Below are positions 6,319-13,900 of a DNA stretch of 31,932 nucleotides, piece after piece. How positions within the stretch are numbered: position 1 is the first letter of the stretch; each line of letters opens with the position of its first letter. Source of the stretch: JALYNX01 sp035292605. GTDB lineage: Bacteria > Actinomycetota > Acidimicrobiia > Spongiisociales > ZC4RG35. Position numbers and translations under genes: made by a program. The stretch is from contig DATDPT010000046.1 in the NCBI GenBank assembly GCA_035292605.1, positions 1 through 31,932 of the forward strand. The letters run 5' to 3'. The notes below the pieces were generated by a model that worked only from the letters and a program-made list of their open reading frames with translations, did not search any database and was not told the origin of the DNA.

Positions 6319-7938
6319 GTGTTCCGATATACGAAGGTGACACCACTCCCGAAGTGCTTCTCCCTGAGAGGCAGGGAGGCCGTCCTCATTTGTGTGTTGG
6401 GTCTGGCCACAGCCTGCTCCTCAGCGGCTGCCGACTCGTCAACCACCACCCAGGCTGAGGCTGCCTCGACGATAAGCACGGTGCCGCAGGCCGTGTCGTC
6501 ACTGGTAGAGGCGAGGGGGGCGGTGGTCCGGATCGTCTCCGAGGGCACCTTCGAGTACCCCACCGGCACCAGCTACAACGAGGCCGGGTCCGGCAGCGGG
6601 TTCCTCATTTCGTCTGACGGGACCATTGTCACCAACAACCACGTGGTCGCCGGAGCCGGGCTCATCAAGGTGCATCTCGAAGGCACCGCCGAGCCCTTCA
6701 ACGCCCGTCTCGTCGGAACATCAGAATGCTCTGATCTGGCGGTCATCGACATCGACGTCCTAGACGCCCCCTTTCTGACATGGGCCGAAGAACCGGTCTT
6801 GGCCGGCCAGGAGATCCTCATTGCCGGCTTTCCCCTCGGGGATCCGGAATACACCCTCATCGACGGGATCATCTCCAAGGAGCGGGCTTCCGGCGACACC
6901 GATTGGGCATCGATCGAGTCCGTTATCGAGCACACCGGTGACACTCTGCCGGGTTCGAGTGGAGGCCCCATCCTCGATCAGGGTGGTGCGGTGATTGCCG
7001 TCAATTACGCCGGAGACGACCTGGGGCAGGCCTTCGGGATCTCGGGCGAATTCGCACGCGATGTGATCGATGCCATCGTCGCTGGCGAGGACACACTTTC
7101 CATCGGAGTGAACGGCTGGGCTTACGAAGACGAGTACGGCACCGGGGTGTGGGTGGCGAGTGTGATGCCGGACAGTCCTGCGGACCGCGCCGGCATCGAG
7201 GGCGGCGACCTGATAGTCAGTCTTGGAGGGTTGGTCATCGCTGAAGACGGCACTCTGGCCGCCTACTGCGACATTCTCGACTCCCACCTACCCGATCGGC
7301 CGTTCGCCATCGAGATCTGGCGTAGCAGCACCGGGGCCTATCTCGAAGGGGTCATCAATTCAGATCGCACCCTCGAGGTGATGGATCAACTGCCGGTAAG
7401 CGAACCGCAGCCCTTCGAAGAGGTCGCAGGACCCCTGATGCCGGAGGGGACCACGTACACGTCGTTCGAGCGCGTCTACGACATCGACTCGATCGTCACG
7501 ATGGAGGTGCCGGTCGAGTGGAGCGACCAAGCTGCAGGGTCCTGGGAGGACTACGACCGGACGGTGGGATCGTCAGTCAGTGCTGCACCTGATCTGGCCG
7601 GATGGGAGTCGAGCTGGACCGTGCCCGGCGCGTTCCTGGGCGTGTCCGAGGACCTCGCCGCAGAGGGTGTCGATCCTGCGACCTTCCTCGCCGATCTCGA
7701 TCTGCCCGATTGCACTCTGACCGAGGAAGTCCCTTATGACGATGGGCTGTACGTTGGACAGTTCAACCTCTGGTCCGATTGCGGAGGGACGACAACGATG
7801 TTCATCGATTGGGCCGCCAACGATGACAAGGGGCGTTACCTGATCTCGGCCCAATTCACCGTCGTCAGTGCGGCGGATGTGGATGCCGTGACCCACGCTC
7901 TCACCACCCTATATCTCACGGCGGACATGCCTGATTGA
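6319..7938 (+). CDS. Trypsin-like/PDZ serine protease lipoprotein
   Basis: A DegP/HtrA-like protease of 539 aa, anchored outside the membrane. The N-terminus carries a signal peptide with lipobox-like LATAC (cysteine near residue 33), then a Ser/Thr-rich linker. The chymotrypsin-fold domain (about 60-255) shows the triad His108 (TNNHVV), Asp139 (CSDLAVI) and Ser214 (PGSSGGP). A PDZ domain follows (about 262-345; GVWVASVMPDSPADRAGIEGGDLI). The last 180 residues (about 360-539) form an extra domain resembling the PsbP/LpqN-type extracellular fold, with two cysteines that could pair; this match is tentative. It is a probable quality-control or regulatory protease of the cell envelope. GTG 6319 is the longest start; GTG 6337 is also possible. 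A CATACT -10-like box lies at 6290-6295. Confidence 0.88.
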   Translation: MFRYTKVTPLPKCFSLRGREAVLICVLGLATACSSAAADSSTTTQAEAASTISTVPQAVSSLVEARGAVVRIVSEGTFEYPTGTSYNEAGSGSGFLISSDGTIVTNNHVVAGAGLIKVHLEGTAEPFNARLVGTSECSDLAVIDIDVLDAPFLTWAEEPVLAGQEILIAGFPLGDPEYTLIDGIISKERASGDTDWASIESVIEHTGDTLPGSSGGPILDQGGAVIAVNYAGDDLGQAFGISGEFARDVIDAIVAGEDTLSIGVNGWAYEDEYGTGVWVASVMPDSPADRAGIEGGDLIVSLGGLVIAEDGTLAAYCDILDSHLPDRPFAIEIWRSSTGAYLEGVINSDRTLEVMDQLPVSEPQPFEEVAGPLMPEGTTYTSFERVYDIDSIVTMEVPVEWSDQAAGSWEDYDRTVGSSVSAAPDLAGWESSWTVPGAFLGVSEDLAAEGVDPATFLADLDLPDCTLTEEVPYDDGLYVGQFNLWSDCGGTTTMFIDWAANDDKGRYLISAQFTVVSAADVDAVTHALTTLYLTADMPD

Positions 7939-7947
7939 CGGAGGCCT

Positions 7948-7976
7948 GGGCGTGGTTGGCGGACCAACCCACGCCC
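7948..7976. terminator. Hairpin terminator between convergent genes
   Basis: GGGCGTGGTTGG (7948-7959) pairs with CCAACCCACGCCC (7964-7976) across a 4-nt loop, with a single bulged base. This gives a 12-bp GC-rich stem, extended by two more pairs beyond a mismatch. It sits between the stop of the protease lipoprotein (7938) and the stop of lon (7991), so it can terminate transcription from both sides. No clear T-run follows on either strand, as is common in GC-rich actinobacteria. Confidence 0.65.
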
Positions 7977-7990
7977 TGGTTCATCACACC

Positions 7991-10285
7991 TCAGTCCAGC
8001 GCAGCCGCCAACACGTCGCCGACGGTGTCTGCGATGTGGAAGGTCAGGTCCTCACGGACTCTCTCTGGGACGTCGTCGAGGTCAGCCTCGTTCCTGCGAG
8101 GGACGACGACCTCCTTCAACCCGGCCCGGTGCGCGGCCAGGACCTTCTGCTTGATCCCCCCGATTGGCAAGACCTTGCCCTGAAGGGTGATCTCGCCGGT
8201 CATCCCGACTGTGTCCCTCACCTTGCGTCCGGTCAACAGGGAGACCAGGGCAGTGAGCATGGTCACCCCGGCCGAGGGCCCATCCTTGGGGATCGCGCCG
8301 GCCGGGACGTGGACGTGGAACTTACGTTTGAACAGCGCAGGGTCGATGCCCAGATCCTCGGCGTGGGCCTCCACGTATGACAGGGCGATCTTGGCCGATT
8401 CCTTCATCACGTCGCCGAGTTGACCGGTCAACGTCAGGCCGGGCTCACCGTCCATTGCGGTGGCTTCGACGAACAACACGTCACCACCGGCACCGGTGAC
8501 CGCCAGGCCGGTGGCCACCCCCGGGACGTCGGTGCGGTCCGAAGCCTCGTCTTTCCACACCTTGGGCTTGCCCAGGTACTCCCGCACCTCGGGCTCGTCG
8601 ACCACCACGGTGTCTGAACCCGACTCGGCACGGCGGGCCACCTCGGTGGCCACCTTGCGGGACAATTTGCCCAACTCCCGCTCCAAGTTGCGCACCCCCG
8701 CTTCCCGGGTGTAGCGGTCGACGATGGCGGCCAGTGCGGGCTCGGTCACCTCCAACTCCTCGGGCTCCAGGCCAGCGGCGCGAAGCTGACGGGGAAGCAA
8801 GTGGTCCCGGGCGATCTCCACCTTCTCGTTGTCGGTGTACCCGTCGAGGGTTATGACCTCGGTTCGGTCGAGTAACGGACTGGGGATGGTCTCGACGACG
8901 TTGGCGGTGGCGATGAACAGCACATCGGAGAGGTCGAGGTCGACCTCCAAATAGTTGTCACGGAAGGTGTGGTTCTGCGCAGGGTCCAACACCTCGAGCA
9001 GGGCGGAGGAGGGGTCACCCCGCCAGTCGTTGCCTACCTTGTCCATCTCGTCCAGGAGAAAGACCGGGTTCATGGTCCCAGCCTCGGTGAGGGCACGGGC
9101 GATCCGTCCGGGCCGGGCACCGACGTAGGTGCGGCGATGCCCCCGGATCTCCGCTTCGTCCCGGACCCCGCCGAGAGCGACGCGTATGAACTTGCGTCCC
9201 AGGGCACGGGCCACCGACTCGCCCAACGAGGTCTTGCCCACTCCGGGTGGGCCGACCAACAGGAGGATGGCCCCGACACTGCGCTCGCCGTCGTCGGAGA
9301 GGCCACGCTCGGCGCGCAGCTTGCGCACCGCCAAGTGCTCGATGATCCGCTCCTTGACGTCTTCGAGACCGGTGTGGTCGGCGTCGAGCACGGTCCAGGC
9401 CTCCTCCAGGTCGAGGCGGTCCTCGGAGCGAACCCCCCAGGGGAGCTCGAGCATGGTGTCGAGCCAGGTGCGGATCCAGGAATGCTCGGGGGATTGCTCG
9501 CTCATCCGCTCCAGCCGGTCGATCTCACGTCCGATCGACTCACGGACCTTCTCCGGCAGGTCACGCTCGGCGAGCTTGGCCCGGTACTCCGAGGCGACGT
9601 CGCCTTCCTCGCCCAGCTCCTTGCGTATCGCCTCCATTTGCTGACGCAGGATGTAGTCCTTCTGACCCTTCTCGATTCGCTCGGTGGCGTCCTGGCGCAC
9701 CCTGCGTCGCAGCTCGAGATCGGCCAGCGTTTCCCGCATCCACACCAGGAGCATCCCGAGACGACGTCGGATGTCGAGAGCCTCCAACAGCTCGACCTTC
9801 TGTTCCAGGGAGAGGTCGGGGGAGTAGACGGCCAGGTCGGCGAGTTGGGAAGGGTTGTCGACATCGAGGAGCCGCTCGGCGACCCCGGCCAAACCCCGGT
9901 TCTCGAGGACAGCGCTGACCACTGCTCGGTATTCGGCTATCAGAGCCTCGAGCTCGTCGTCGATCATGTCGACCTCGGGGTAGGGCTCAGCCTCCACCCA
10001 GAGCGCCCCGCTGTCGTCGACCGATCCGGCCCCCACTCGGGCCCGGGCCATGCCGGACACGACGACACTCCCGTCTTCGTCTGATTGGATCTCGGCGATG
10101 GTGCCAACAGTCGAATAGCGTCCGTCGAGTTTGGGAACGAGGAGAAGCCGGCCGTCGCTTCTGGCGGCGGCGAGGGCGGTCTTTCCCTCATCGGTTTCGA
10201 CGCGGATCGTGACCACCATGTGGGGGAAGACCACACCGTTGTGGAGGGGGAGGACGGGGAGCGTGAGTTGGGCGGTTTCAGGCAT
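7991..10285 (-). CDS. lon: ATP-dependent protease Lon (LonA)
   Basis: A full-length LonA of 764 aa, the cytoplasmic hexameric AAA+ protease that degrades misfolded and some regulatory proteins. The N-terminal substrate-binding domain (about 8-195) is followed by a coiled-coil helical region. The AAA+ module has Walker A GPPGVGKT (Lys351) and a LDEMDK Walker B. The C-terminal protease domain has the catalytic dyad Ser671 (KDGPSAG) and Lys714 (second Lys of GIKQK), spaced 43 residues apart as in E. coli Lon. The ATG has AAGGAAA upstream. Its upstream region holds a GGAAT-N18-GTT promoter, an HAIR-like inverted repeat and a TTGCAA/TATAAC pair, suggesting stress induction. It converges with the trypsin-like lipoprotein gene. 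Confidence 0.98.
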   Translation of the reverse strand: MPETAQLTLPVLPLHNGVVFPHMVVTIRVETDEGKTALAAARSDGRLLLVPKLDGRYSTVGTIAEIQSDEDGSVVVSGMARARVGAGSVDDSGALWVEAEPYPEVDMIDDELEALIAEYRAVVSAVLENRGLAGVAERLLDVDNPSQLADLAVYSPDLSLEQKVELLEALDIRRRLGMLLVWMRETLADLELRRRVRQDATERIEKGQKDYILRQQMEAIRKELGEEGDVASEYRAKLAERDLPEKVRESIGREIDRLERMSEQSPEHSWIRTWLDTMLELPWGVRSEDRLDLEEAWTVLDADHTGLEDVKERIIEHLAVRKLRAERGLSDDGERSVGAILLLVGPPGVGKTSLGESVARALGRKFIRVALGGVRDEAEIRGHRRTYVGARPGRIARALTEAGTMNPVFLLDEMDKVGNDWRGDPSSALLEVLDPAQNHTFRDNYLEVDLDLSDVLFIATANVVETIPSPLLDRTEVITLDGYTDNEKVEIARDHLLPRQLRAAGLEPEELEVTEPALAAIVDRYTREAGVRNLERELGKLSRKVATEVARRAESGSDTVVVDEPEVREYLGKPKVWKDEASDRTDVPGVATGLAVTGAGGDVLFVEATAMDGEPGLTLTGQLGDVMKESAKIALSYVEAHAEDLGIDPALFKRKFHVHVPAGAIPKDGPSAGVTMLTALVSLLTGRKVRDTVGMTGEITLQGKVLPIGGIKQKVLAAHRAGLKEVVVPRRNEADLDDVPERVREDLTFHIADTVGDVLAAALD

Positions 10286-10304
10286 CGGGGCCGTTTCCTT
10301 CTTG

Positions 10305-10331
10305 GTTATAGGGCGACGAGGCTTTTTGCAA
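10305..10331 (-). promoter_or_regulatory. Candidate housekeeping-type promoter of lon
   Basis: Reading the minus strand, TTGCAA (10331-10326) and TATAAC (10310-10305) are separated by 15 nt and point toward lon, whose ATG is 20 nt further on. The spacing is shorter than the usual 16-18 nt, so this is only a plausible sigma-70-type promoter. Confidence 0.35.
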
Positions 10332-10355
10332 CCATCGCCGGGAACTCCCTATTCC
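10330..10355 (-). promoter_or_regulatory. SigR/SigH-type promoter of lon (GGAAT-N18-GTT)
   Basis: On the minus strand GGAAT (10355-10351) is followed by exactly 18 nt and then GTT (10332-10330). This is the published consensus for thiol-oxidative-stress ECF sigma factors of actinobacteria (Streptomyces SigR, Mycobacterium SigH). A transcript would start near 10322 and give a leader of about 37 nt to the lon ATG. In Streptomyces lon is reported as a member of the SigR regulon, which fits. Confidence 0.65.
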
Positions 10356-10357
10356 GA

Positions 10358-10378
10358 TCTGAGCCTTTATCGCTCAGG
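10358..10378. promoter_or_regulatory. HAIR-like inverted repeat (possible HspR site)
   Basis: CTGAGC (10359-10364) and GCTCAG (10372-10377) form a perfect inverted repeat with a 7-nt spacer. The HspR-associated inverted repeat is CTTGAGT-N7-ACTCAAG; the core TGAG-N-spacer-CTCA and the exact N7 spacing agree (9 of 14 specified positions by my count). HspR is known to repress lon in Streptomyces lividans. The site abuts the -35 side of the GGAAT promoter. It also lies in the divergent gap before the DUF5661 gene. Confidence 0.45.
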
Positions 10379-10491
10379 TTTGGTAGTCAGGGGTTGGCAG
10401 GGTTGAAGGGGGCGGGTGGGGTAACGATGGGCCAAAGGCGTCTTGCCCGCCGGGTCGGGTTGGTCCATGCTTCGGGAGAAAGGAGAGACAA

Positions 10492-10779
10492 ATGTTCACT
10501 CTTGAAGGTGCGGCGAAGGCCGCCGCCGAGATCGGTATCGAGGTCTCTGAGGAACGATTCGAGCTCGAGGATGTGCGTCGCGGGATGGACGTAGAGCTCG
10601 AGCACGGCACCAGGTTTCCCGATCTGAACGTCACCGGGGATGACCCCGTCCTCACCGCCAAGATCGCCCTTGCCCACCTGCGCGAGTACCCCGACTACTA
10701 CGACCGTCTCGCAACGATGGAAAGTGAGGCGGAGGCCGCCTGGGCGGTGAACGAGGATGCCAACCTCGGAATCGTCTGA
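10492..10779 (+). CDS. DUF5661-type small protein
   Basis: A 95-aa acidic cytoplasmic protein with a good ribosome binding site (AAAGGAGAG) 7 nt before its ATG. The segment DLNVTGDDPVLTAKIALAHLREYPDYYDRLATMESEAEA matches the conserved core I associate with DUF5661, a family of unknown function found scattered in bacteria. The first half contains a helix and the repeated acidic E-x-E pattern. It is transcribed divergently from lon across about 200 bp and precedes acoX by 54 bp, so it may be co-transcribed with neither or with acoX. Function unknown. Confidence 0.75.
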   Translation: MFTLEGAAKAAAEIGIEVSEERFELEDVRRGMDVELEHGTRFPDLNVTGDDPVLTAKIALAHLREYPDYYDRLATMESEAEAAWAVNEDANLGIV

Positions 10780-10833
10780 GTCGCCTTACCCTCGTCGAGA
10801 GGCAGTGCAGATCACGCCCCTACCCTGGAATCC

Positions 10834-11796
10834 ATGCTGATCGGTCTGATCGCCAACCCGATCTCGTCGAAGGACATTCGTCGGCTCACCGGGTTGGCCA
10901 GAGTGGTCGACGCCGAGGAGAAGGCGAATCTCCTCGCCCGTCTCCTGGTCGGGCTCGGCTCGCACCCCGAAGTGACGGTGCTTGCCCTCGATGATCGGGC
11001 CGGGTTGGTACGTCGTGCCGTGTCTTTGGCGCGGGACTCCGCCCCTCGGCTGGACTTCCTTCCGATCTCTGCCACGGGTGAGGAGTCGGACACGAAACGC
11101 GCCGCCGCCCACCTCGCCGGCCTCATGGCGGACGCTTTGGTCACACTGGGTGGCGACGGCACAGTGAGGGCGGCGGTCGAAGGCTGGCCCGAGGCTCCCC
11201 TCGTCCCCATCGCCGCGGGGACCAACAACGCCTCGGCTCTCACCCTGGAACCGACGGTGATCGGCCTCGCCACCGTTGCCGCGGTGAAGAGCCAGGATCC
11301 GTCTGTCTTCGTCCCGACCACGGCACTCCGGGTGGATATCTCCACCGGACATGCCACCGCGGTCATCGACGTCGTCTCTGTGCGGGGCCGATGGCTCGGT
11401 GCCGGCGCCTTGTGGGAGCCGGAGCTGCTGATGGAAGCCGTGGCCACTTCGGCCGATCCCACCGCGGTCGGAATCGCCTCGGTCAGCGCCGGGATGGGAC
11501 CTCTCGCCCCGGGGAGCGCCCGGTGGATCCGATTCGGTCCCGGCCAGACGGTGAAGGCGATATTCGGACCCGGCCTGGTGCTCGATGTGGCGGTGGCTGA
11601 GCACTCTGATCTGCCCGTCGGAGCGGAGGTCACTCTTGACGTGGCAGGAGGCGTGGTCGCTCTCGACGGTGAGCGCCGCATCGCCACCGGGGGGAGTAGG
11701 GTCCGGGTGGTGCCCGGCCCCAGGGTCCTCGATCCGGATCGTGCTTTGCGAGTGAAGGGTCCTTTGCCCCTAGCGGGGCCTTCGTCCCGGAACTAA
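10834..11796 (+). CDS. acoX: AcoX-like ATP-NAD kinase family protein
   Basis: A 320-aa member of the ATP-NAD kinase/diacylglycerol kinase fold (COG3199, AcoX type). It starts with the NP loop LIGLIANPISSKDIRRL. The nucleotide-binding motif GGDG is at residues 106-109 (TLGGDGTVR), and AAGTNNAS follows about 30 residues later. AcoX is a gene of known association but uncertain role found at the head of acetoin dehydrogenase operons, and here it directly precedes E1-alpha, E1-beta and E2 genes. No Shine-Dalgarno sequence is obvious; TACCCT (10821-10826) ends 7 nt before the ATG, which suggests a leaderless transcript. Near the 3' end there is a short GCCCC/GGGGC hairpin (11766-11779). Confidence 0.85.
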   Translation: MLIGLIANPISSKDIRRLTGLARVVDAEEKANLLARLLVGLGSHPEVTVLALDDRAGLVRRAVSLARDSAPRLDFLPISATGEESDTKRAAAHLAGLMADALVTLGGDGTVRAAVEGWPEAPLVPIAAGTNNASALTLEPTVIGLATVAAVKSQDPSVFVPTTALRVDISTGHATAVIDVVSVRGRWLGAGALWEPELLMEAVATSADPTAVGIASVSAGMGPLAPGSARWIRFGPGQTVKAIFGPGLVLDVAVAEHSDLPVGAEVTLDVAGGVVALDGERRIATGGSRVRVVPGPRVLDPDRALRVKGPLPLAGPSSRN

Positions 11797-11826
11797 GGGT
11801 CACATTCGAGGCCGGACCTGGCAACC

Positions 11827-11849
11827 GCGCCGACTCTCCGCATCGGCGC
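11827..11849 (+). promoter_or_regulatory. Hairpin between acoX and E1-alpha gene
   Basis: GCGCCGA (11827-11833) and TCGGCGC (11843-11849) form a perfect 7-bp inverted repeat with a 9-nt loop, 15 nt before the AGGAGG of the E1-alpha gene. It could be a repressor operator, an attenuator or an mRNA-processing/stability hairpin that sets E1/E2 expression apart from acoX. No T-run follows, so simple termination is less likely. Confidence 0.4.
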
Positions 11850-11875
11850 TGCCACGCAGACAACAGGAGGTGCTG

Positions 11876-12862
11876 ATGAACATTCCCAGCGAGCACCTGG
11901 TCGACATGTACGAGACCATGGTGAAGATCCGACGCTACGAGGAGCGAATCCGAGAGATCTACTTTGAAGACAAATTGCCCGCCTTCGATATCGCCGCCGG
12001 TCTGATCCCGGGAGAGATGCACCTCTCCGCTGGACAGGAGCCGGTGGCCGTCGGGGTCAGGCCCCACTTGAAGGCCGGCGACGCGATCACCGCGACCCAC
12101 CGACCCCACCACATCGCCATAGCACAGGGGGTCGATCTCAAGAAGATGACTGCGGAGATCTTCGGGAGAGAAACCGGGCTGGGCAAGGGGAAGGGTGGCC
12201 ATATGCACCTGTTCTCCGTGGAGCCCAACTTCGGGTGCTCCGGGATCATCGCCGAGGGCATGCCGGTTGCGGTTGGAGCCGGGCTCGCATTCAAACGGCG
12301 TGGCACCGACAACGTGGCTCTGTCGTTCTTTGGTGACGGTGCGGCCAACCAGGGTGCATTCCATGAGTCGCTCAACCTGGCGGCGATCTGGGGCCTCCCG
12401 GTTGTCTTCATCTGTGAGGACAACGCTTACGCCATCTCGGTGCCCAAGACGGCGTCGACGGCGATAGCGGACAACAGTGACCGGGCGTCTGCATACGGGA
12501 TCCCCGGTGTCCTGGTGGCCAACAACGACCCGGTAGCTGTCTACGAGGTTGCCGGCGAGGCGATCGCCCGGGCCCGCAGCGGACGTGGCCCGAGCCTGAT
12601 CGAGGTGAAGACCGATCGCCTCTGGGGCCATTTCGAAGGTGACGCCGATGCTTATCGCAGCGACGAGTTCAAGGAGGCGATGGCGGAGCGGGACGCATTG
12701 GTCACGTTCGGTCAGAAGCTGGTCGCCGAAGGGGTCCTGACCGATTCCGATATCGAGGCGATCAAGGAGCGGATGTTCGCCGAGGTGGAAGATGCTATCT
12801 CCTTCGCCATCTCGAGCCCATACCCCGAGCCCGAAGGCGCCCTGGTGGACGTCTTCGCTTGA
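11876..12862 (+). CDS. acoA: TPP-dependent dehydrogenase E1 alpha (acetoin type)
   Basis: The alpha subunit of a two-subunit, thiamine pyrophosphate-dependent E1, 328 aa. It decarboxylates a 2-oxo acid or cleaves acetoin and passes the C2 unit to lipoyl-E2. The TPP/Mg2+ motif runs from GDG (153-155, FGDGAANQGAFHES) to the Asn183 in EDNAYA. A Gly-Lys-rich loop GLGKGKGGHMH and a HRPHH cluster line the active site as in the family. ATG 11876 is chosen because AGGAGG ends 5 nt upstream; an in-frame GTG at 11870 overlaps that site. With acoX upstream and beta and E2 genes downstream, acetoin dehydrogenase is the favoured assignment. Pyruvate or branched-chain oxo-acid dehydrogenase remains possible. 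Confidence 0.88.
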   Translation: MNIPSEHLVDMYETMVKIRRYEERIREIYFEDKLPAFDIAAGLIPGEMHLSAGQEPVAVGVRPHLKAGDAITATHRPHHIAIAQGVDLKKMTAEIFGRETGLGKGKGGHMHLFSVEPNFGCSGIIAEGMPVAVGAGLAFKRRGTDNVALSFFGDGAANQGAFHESLNLAAIWGLPVVFICEDNAYAISVPKTASTAIADNSDRASAYGIPGVLVANNDPVAVYEVAGEAIARARSGRGPSLIEVKTDRLWGHFEGDADAYRSDEFKEAMAERDALVTFGQKLVAEGVLTDSDIEAIKERMFAEVEDAISFAISSPYPEPEGALVDVFA

Positions 12863-12875
12863 GAGAGGAGGTCAC

Positions 12876-13895
12876 ATGACGATTACAACCGACCGCAAGC
12901 TCACCACACAGAAGGCGATAGCCGAGGCGATCGCCCTGGAGATGGAGGCCGACGACACGGTGTTGGTGATGGGCGAGGACATCGGTGTCTACGGAGGGAT
13001 CTTCGGGGCCACCGAGGGTCTGCTCGACCGCTTCGGGCCGGAGCGAGTGATGGACACCCCGATCTCGGAGACTGGGTTCATTGGCGCCGCCGTCGGCGCC
13101 GCCATCAATGGCCTTCGCCCCATCGCCGAGCTGATGTTCGTCGACTTCTTCGGCGTGTGCATGGATCAGATCTACAACAACATGGCGAAGATCCACTACT
13201 TCAGCGGCGGCAACGTCAAGGTACCGATGGTGCTGATGACGGCCGTAGGGGGCGGGTATTCGGACGCGGGTCAGCACTCACAGACGCTGTGGGGCACCTT
13301 CGCCCATCTCCCCGGGATGAAGGTGGTCGTGCCGTCGAACCCCTACGACGCCAAGGGACTCATGACCTCGGCGATCCGGGACGACAACCCGGTGCTTTAC
13401 ATGTTCCACAAGGGCGTGTTGGGCCTGGGTTGGATGACCAACAATCCCCGAGCGACCGGTGCGGTTCCCTCCGAGTCGTACGAGGTCCCGATCGGGGAGG
13501 CGGCTATCGCCCGGGAGGGTGATGACCTGACCGTGATCACGGTCGGGTTGTCCGTGCACCGGGCTCTCGACGCCGCGGAGATGCTCGAAGACAAGGGCAT
13601 ATCAGCCGAGGTGCTCGATCTGCGCTCCCTCGTCCCGCTCGATCGGGACAAGATCGCCGAGAGTGTGGGAAAGACCCACCGGCTGCTGGTGGTCGACGAG
13701 GACTACCAGAGCTTCGGAATGACAGGCGAGGTGATAGCCACTGTGGTGGAGCGCGTCTTCGACCATCTGGACGCGCCACCGATGCGGGTGGCGACGCCGG
13801 ACACGCCGATTCCCTACAGCCGGCCCCTGGAGCAGTTTGCCCTGCCTTCGGCGGAGAGAATCGTGGAGGCCGCACAACAGCTGGTCTCTGCCTGA
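12876..13895 (+). CDS. acoB: TPP-dependent dehydrogenase E1 beta (acetoin type)
   Basis: The 339-aa beta subunit of the E1 heterotetramer, with a transketolase-like pyrimidine-binding domain (about 5-180) and a transketolase C-terminal domain (about 200-325). Family stretches include VMGEDIGVYGGIFGAT, DTPISETGFIGAAVGAA and GGGYSDAGQHSQ, the last carrying the active-site His. The ATG at 12876 has GAGAGGAGG 5-6 nt upstream, while an in-frame start at 12792 would lie inside the E1-alpha gene. It follows E1-alpha by 13 nt and precedes E2 by 5 nt, so all three are one translational block. Confidence 0.9.
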   Translation: MTITTDRKLTTQKAIAEAIALEMEADDTVLVMGEDIGVYGGIFGATEGLLDRFGPERVMDTPISETGFIGAAVGAAINGLRPIAELMFVDFFGVCMDQIYNNMAKIHYFSGGNVKVPMVLMTAVGGGYSDAGQHSQTLWGTFAHLPGMKVVVPSNPYDAKGLMTSAIRDDNPVLYMFHKGVLGLGWMTNNPRATGAVPSESYEVPIGEAAIAREGDDLTVITVGLSVHRALDAAEMLEDKGISAEVLDLRSLVPLDRDKIAESVGKTHRLLVVDEDYQSFGMTGEVIATVVERVFDHLDAPPMRVATPDTPIPYSRPLEQFALPSAERIVEAAQQLVSA

Positions 13896-13900
13896 ATCAG

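Noticed and set aside
5675..6340. 221-codon plus-strand frame opposite the Cys/His protein
   Set aside because: It has no ribosome binding site or domain and overlaps the better-formed minus-strand gene.
8969..10084. 371-codon open frame on the plus strand across lon
   Set aside because: It is antisense to conserved lon sequence. Its translation is low-complexity and family-less, as expected for the complementary frame of GC-rich coding DNA.
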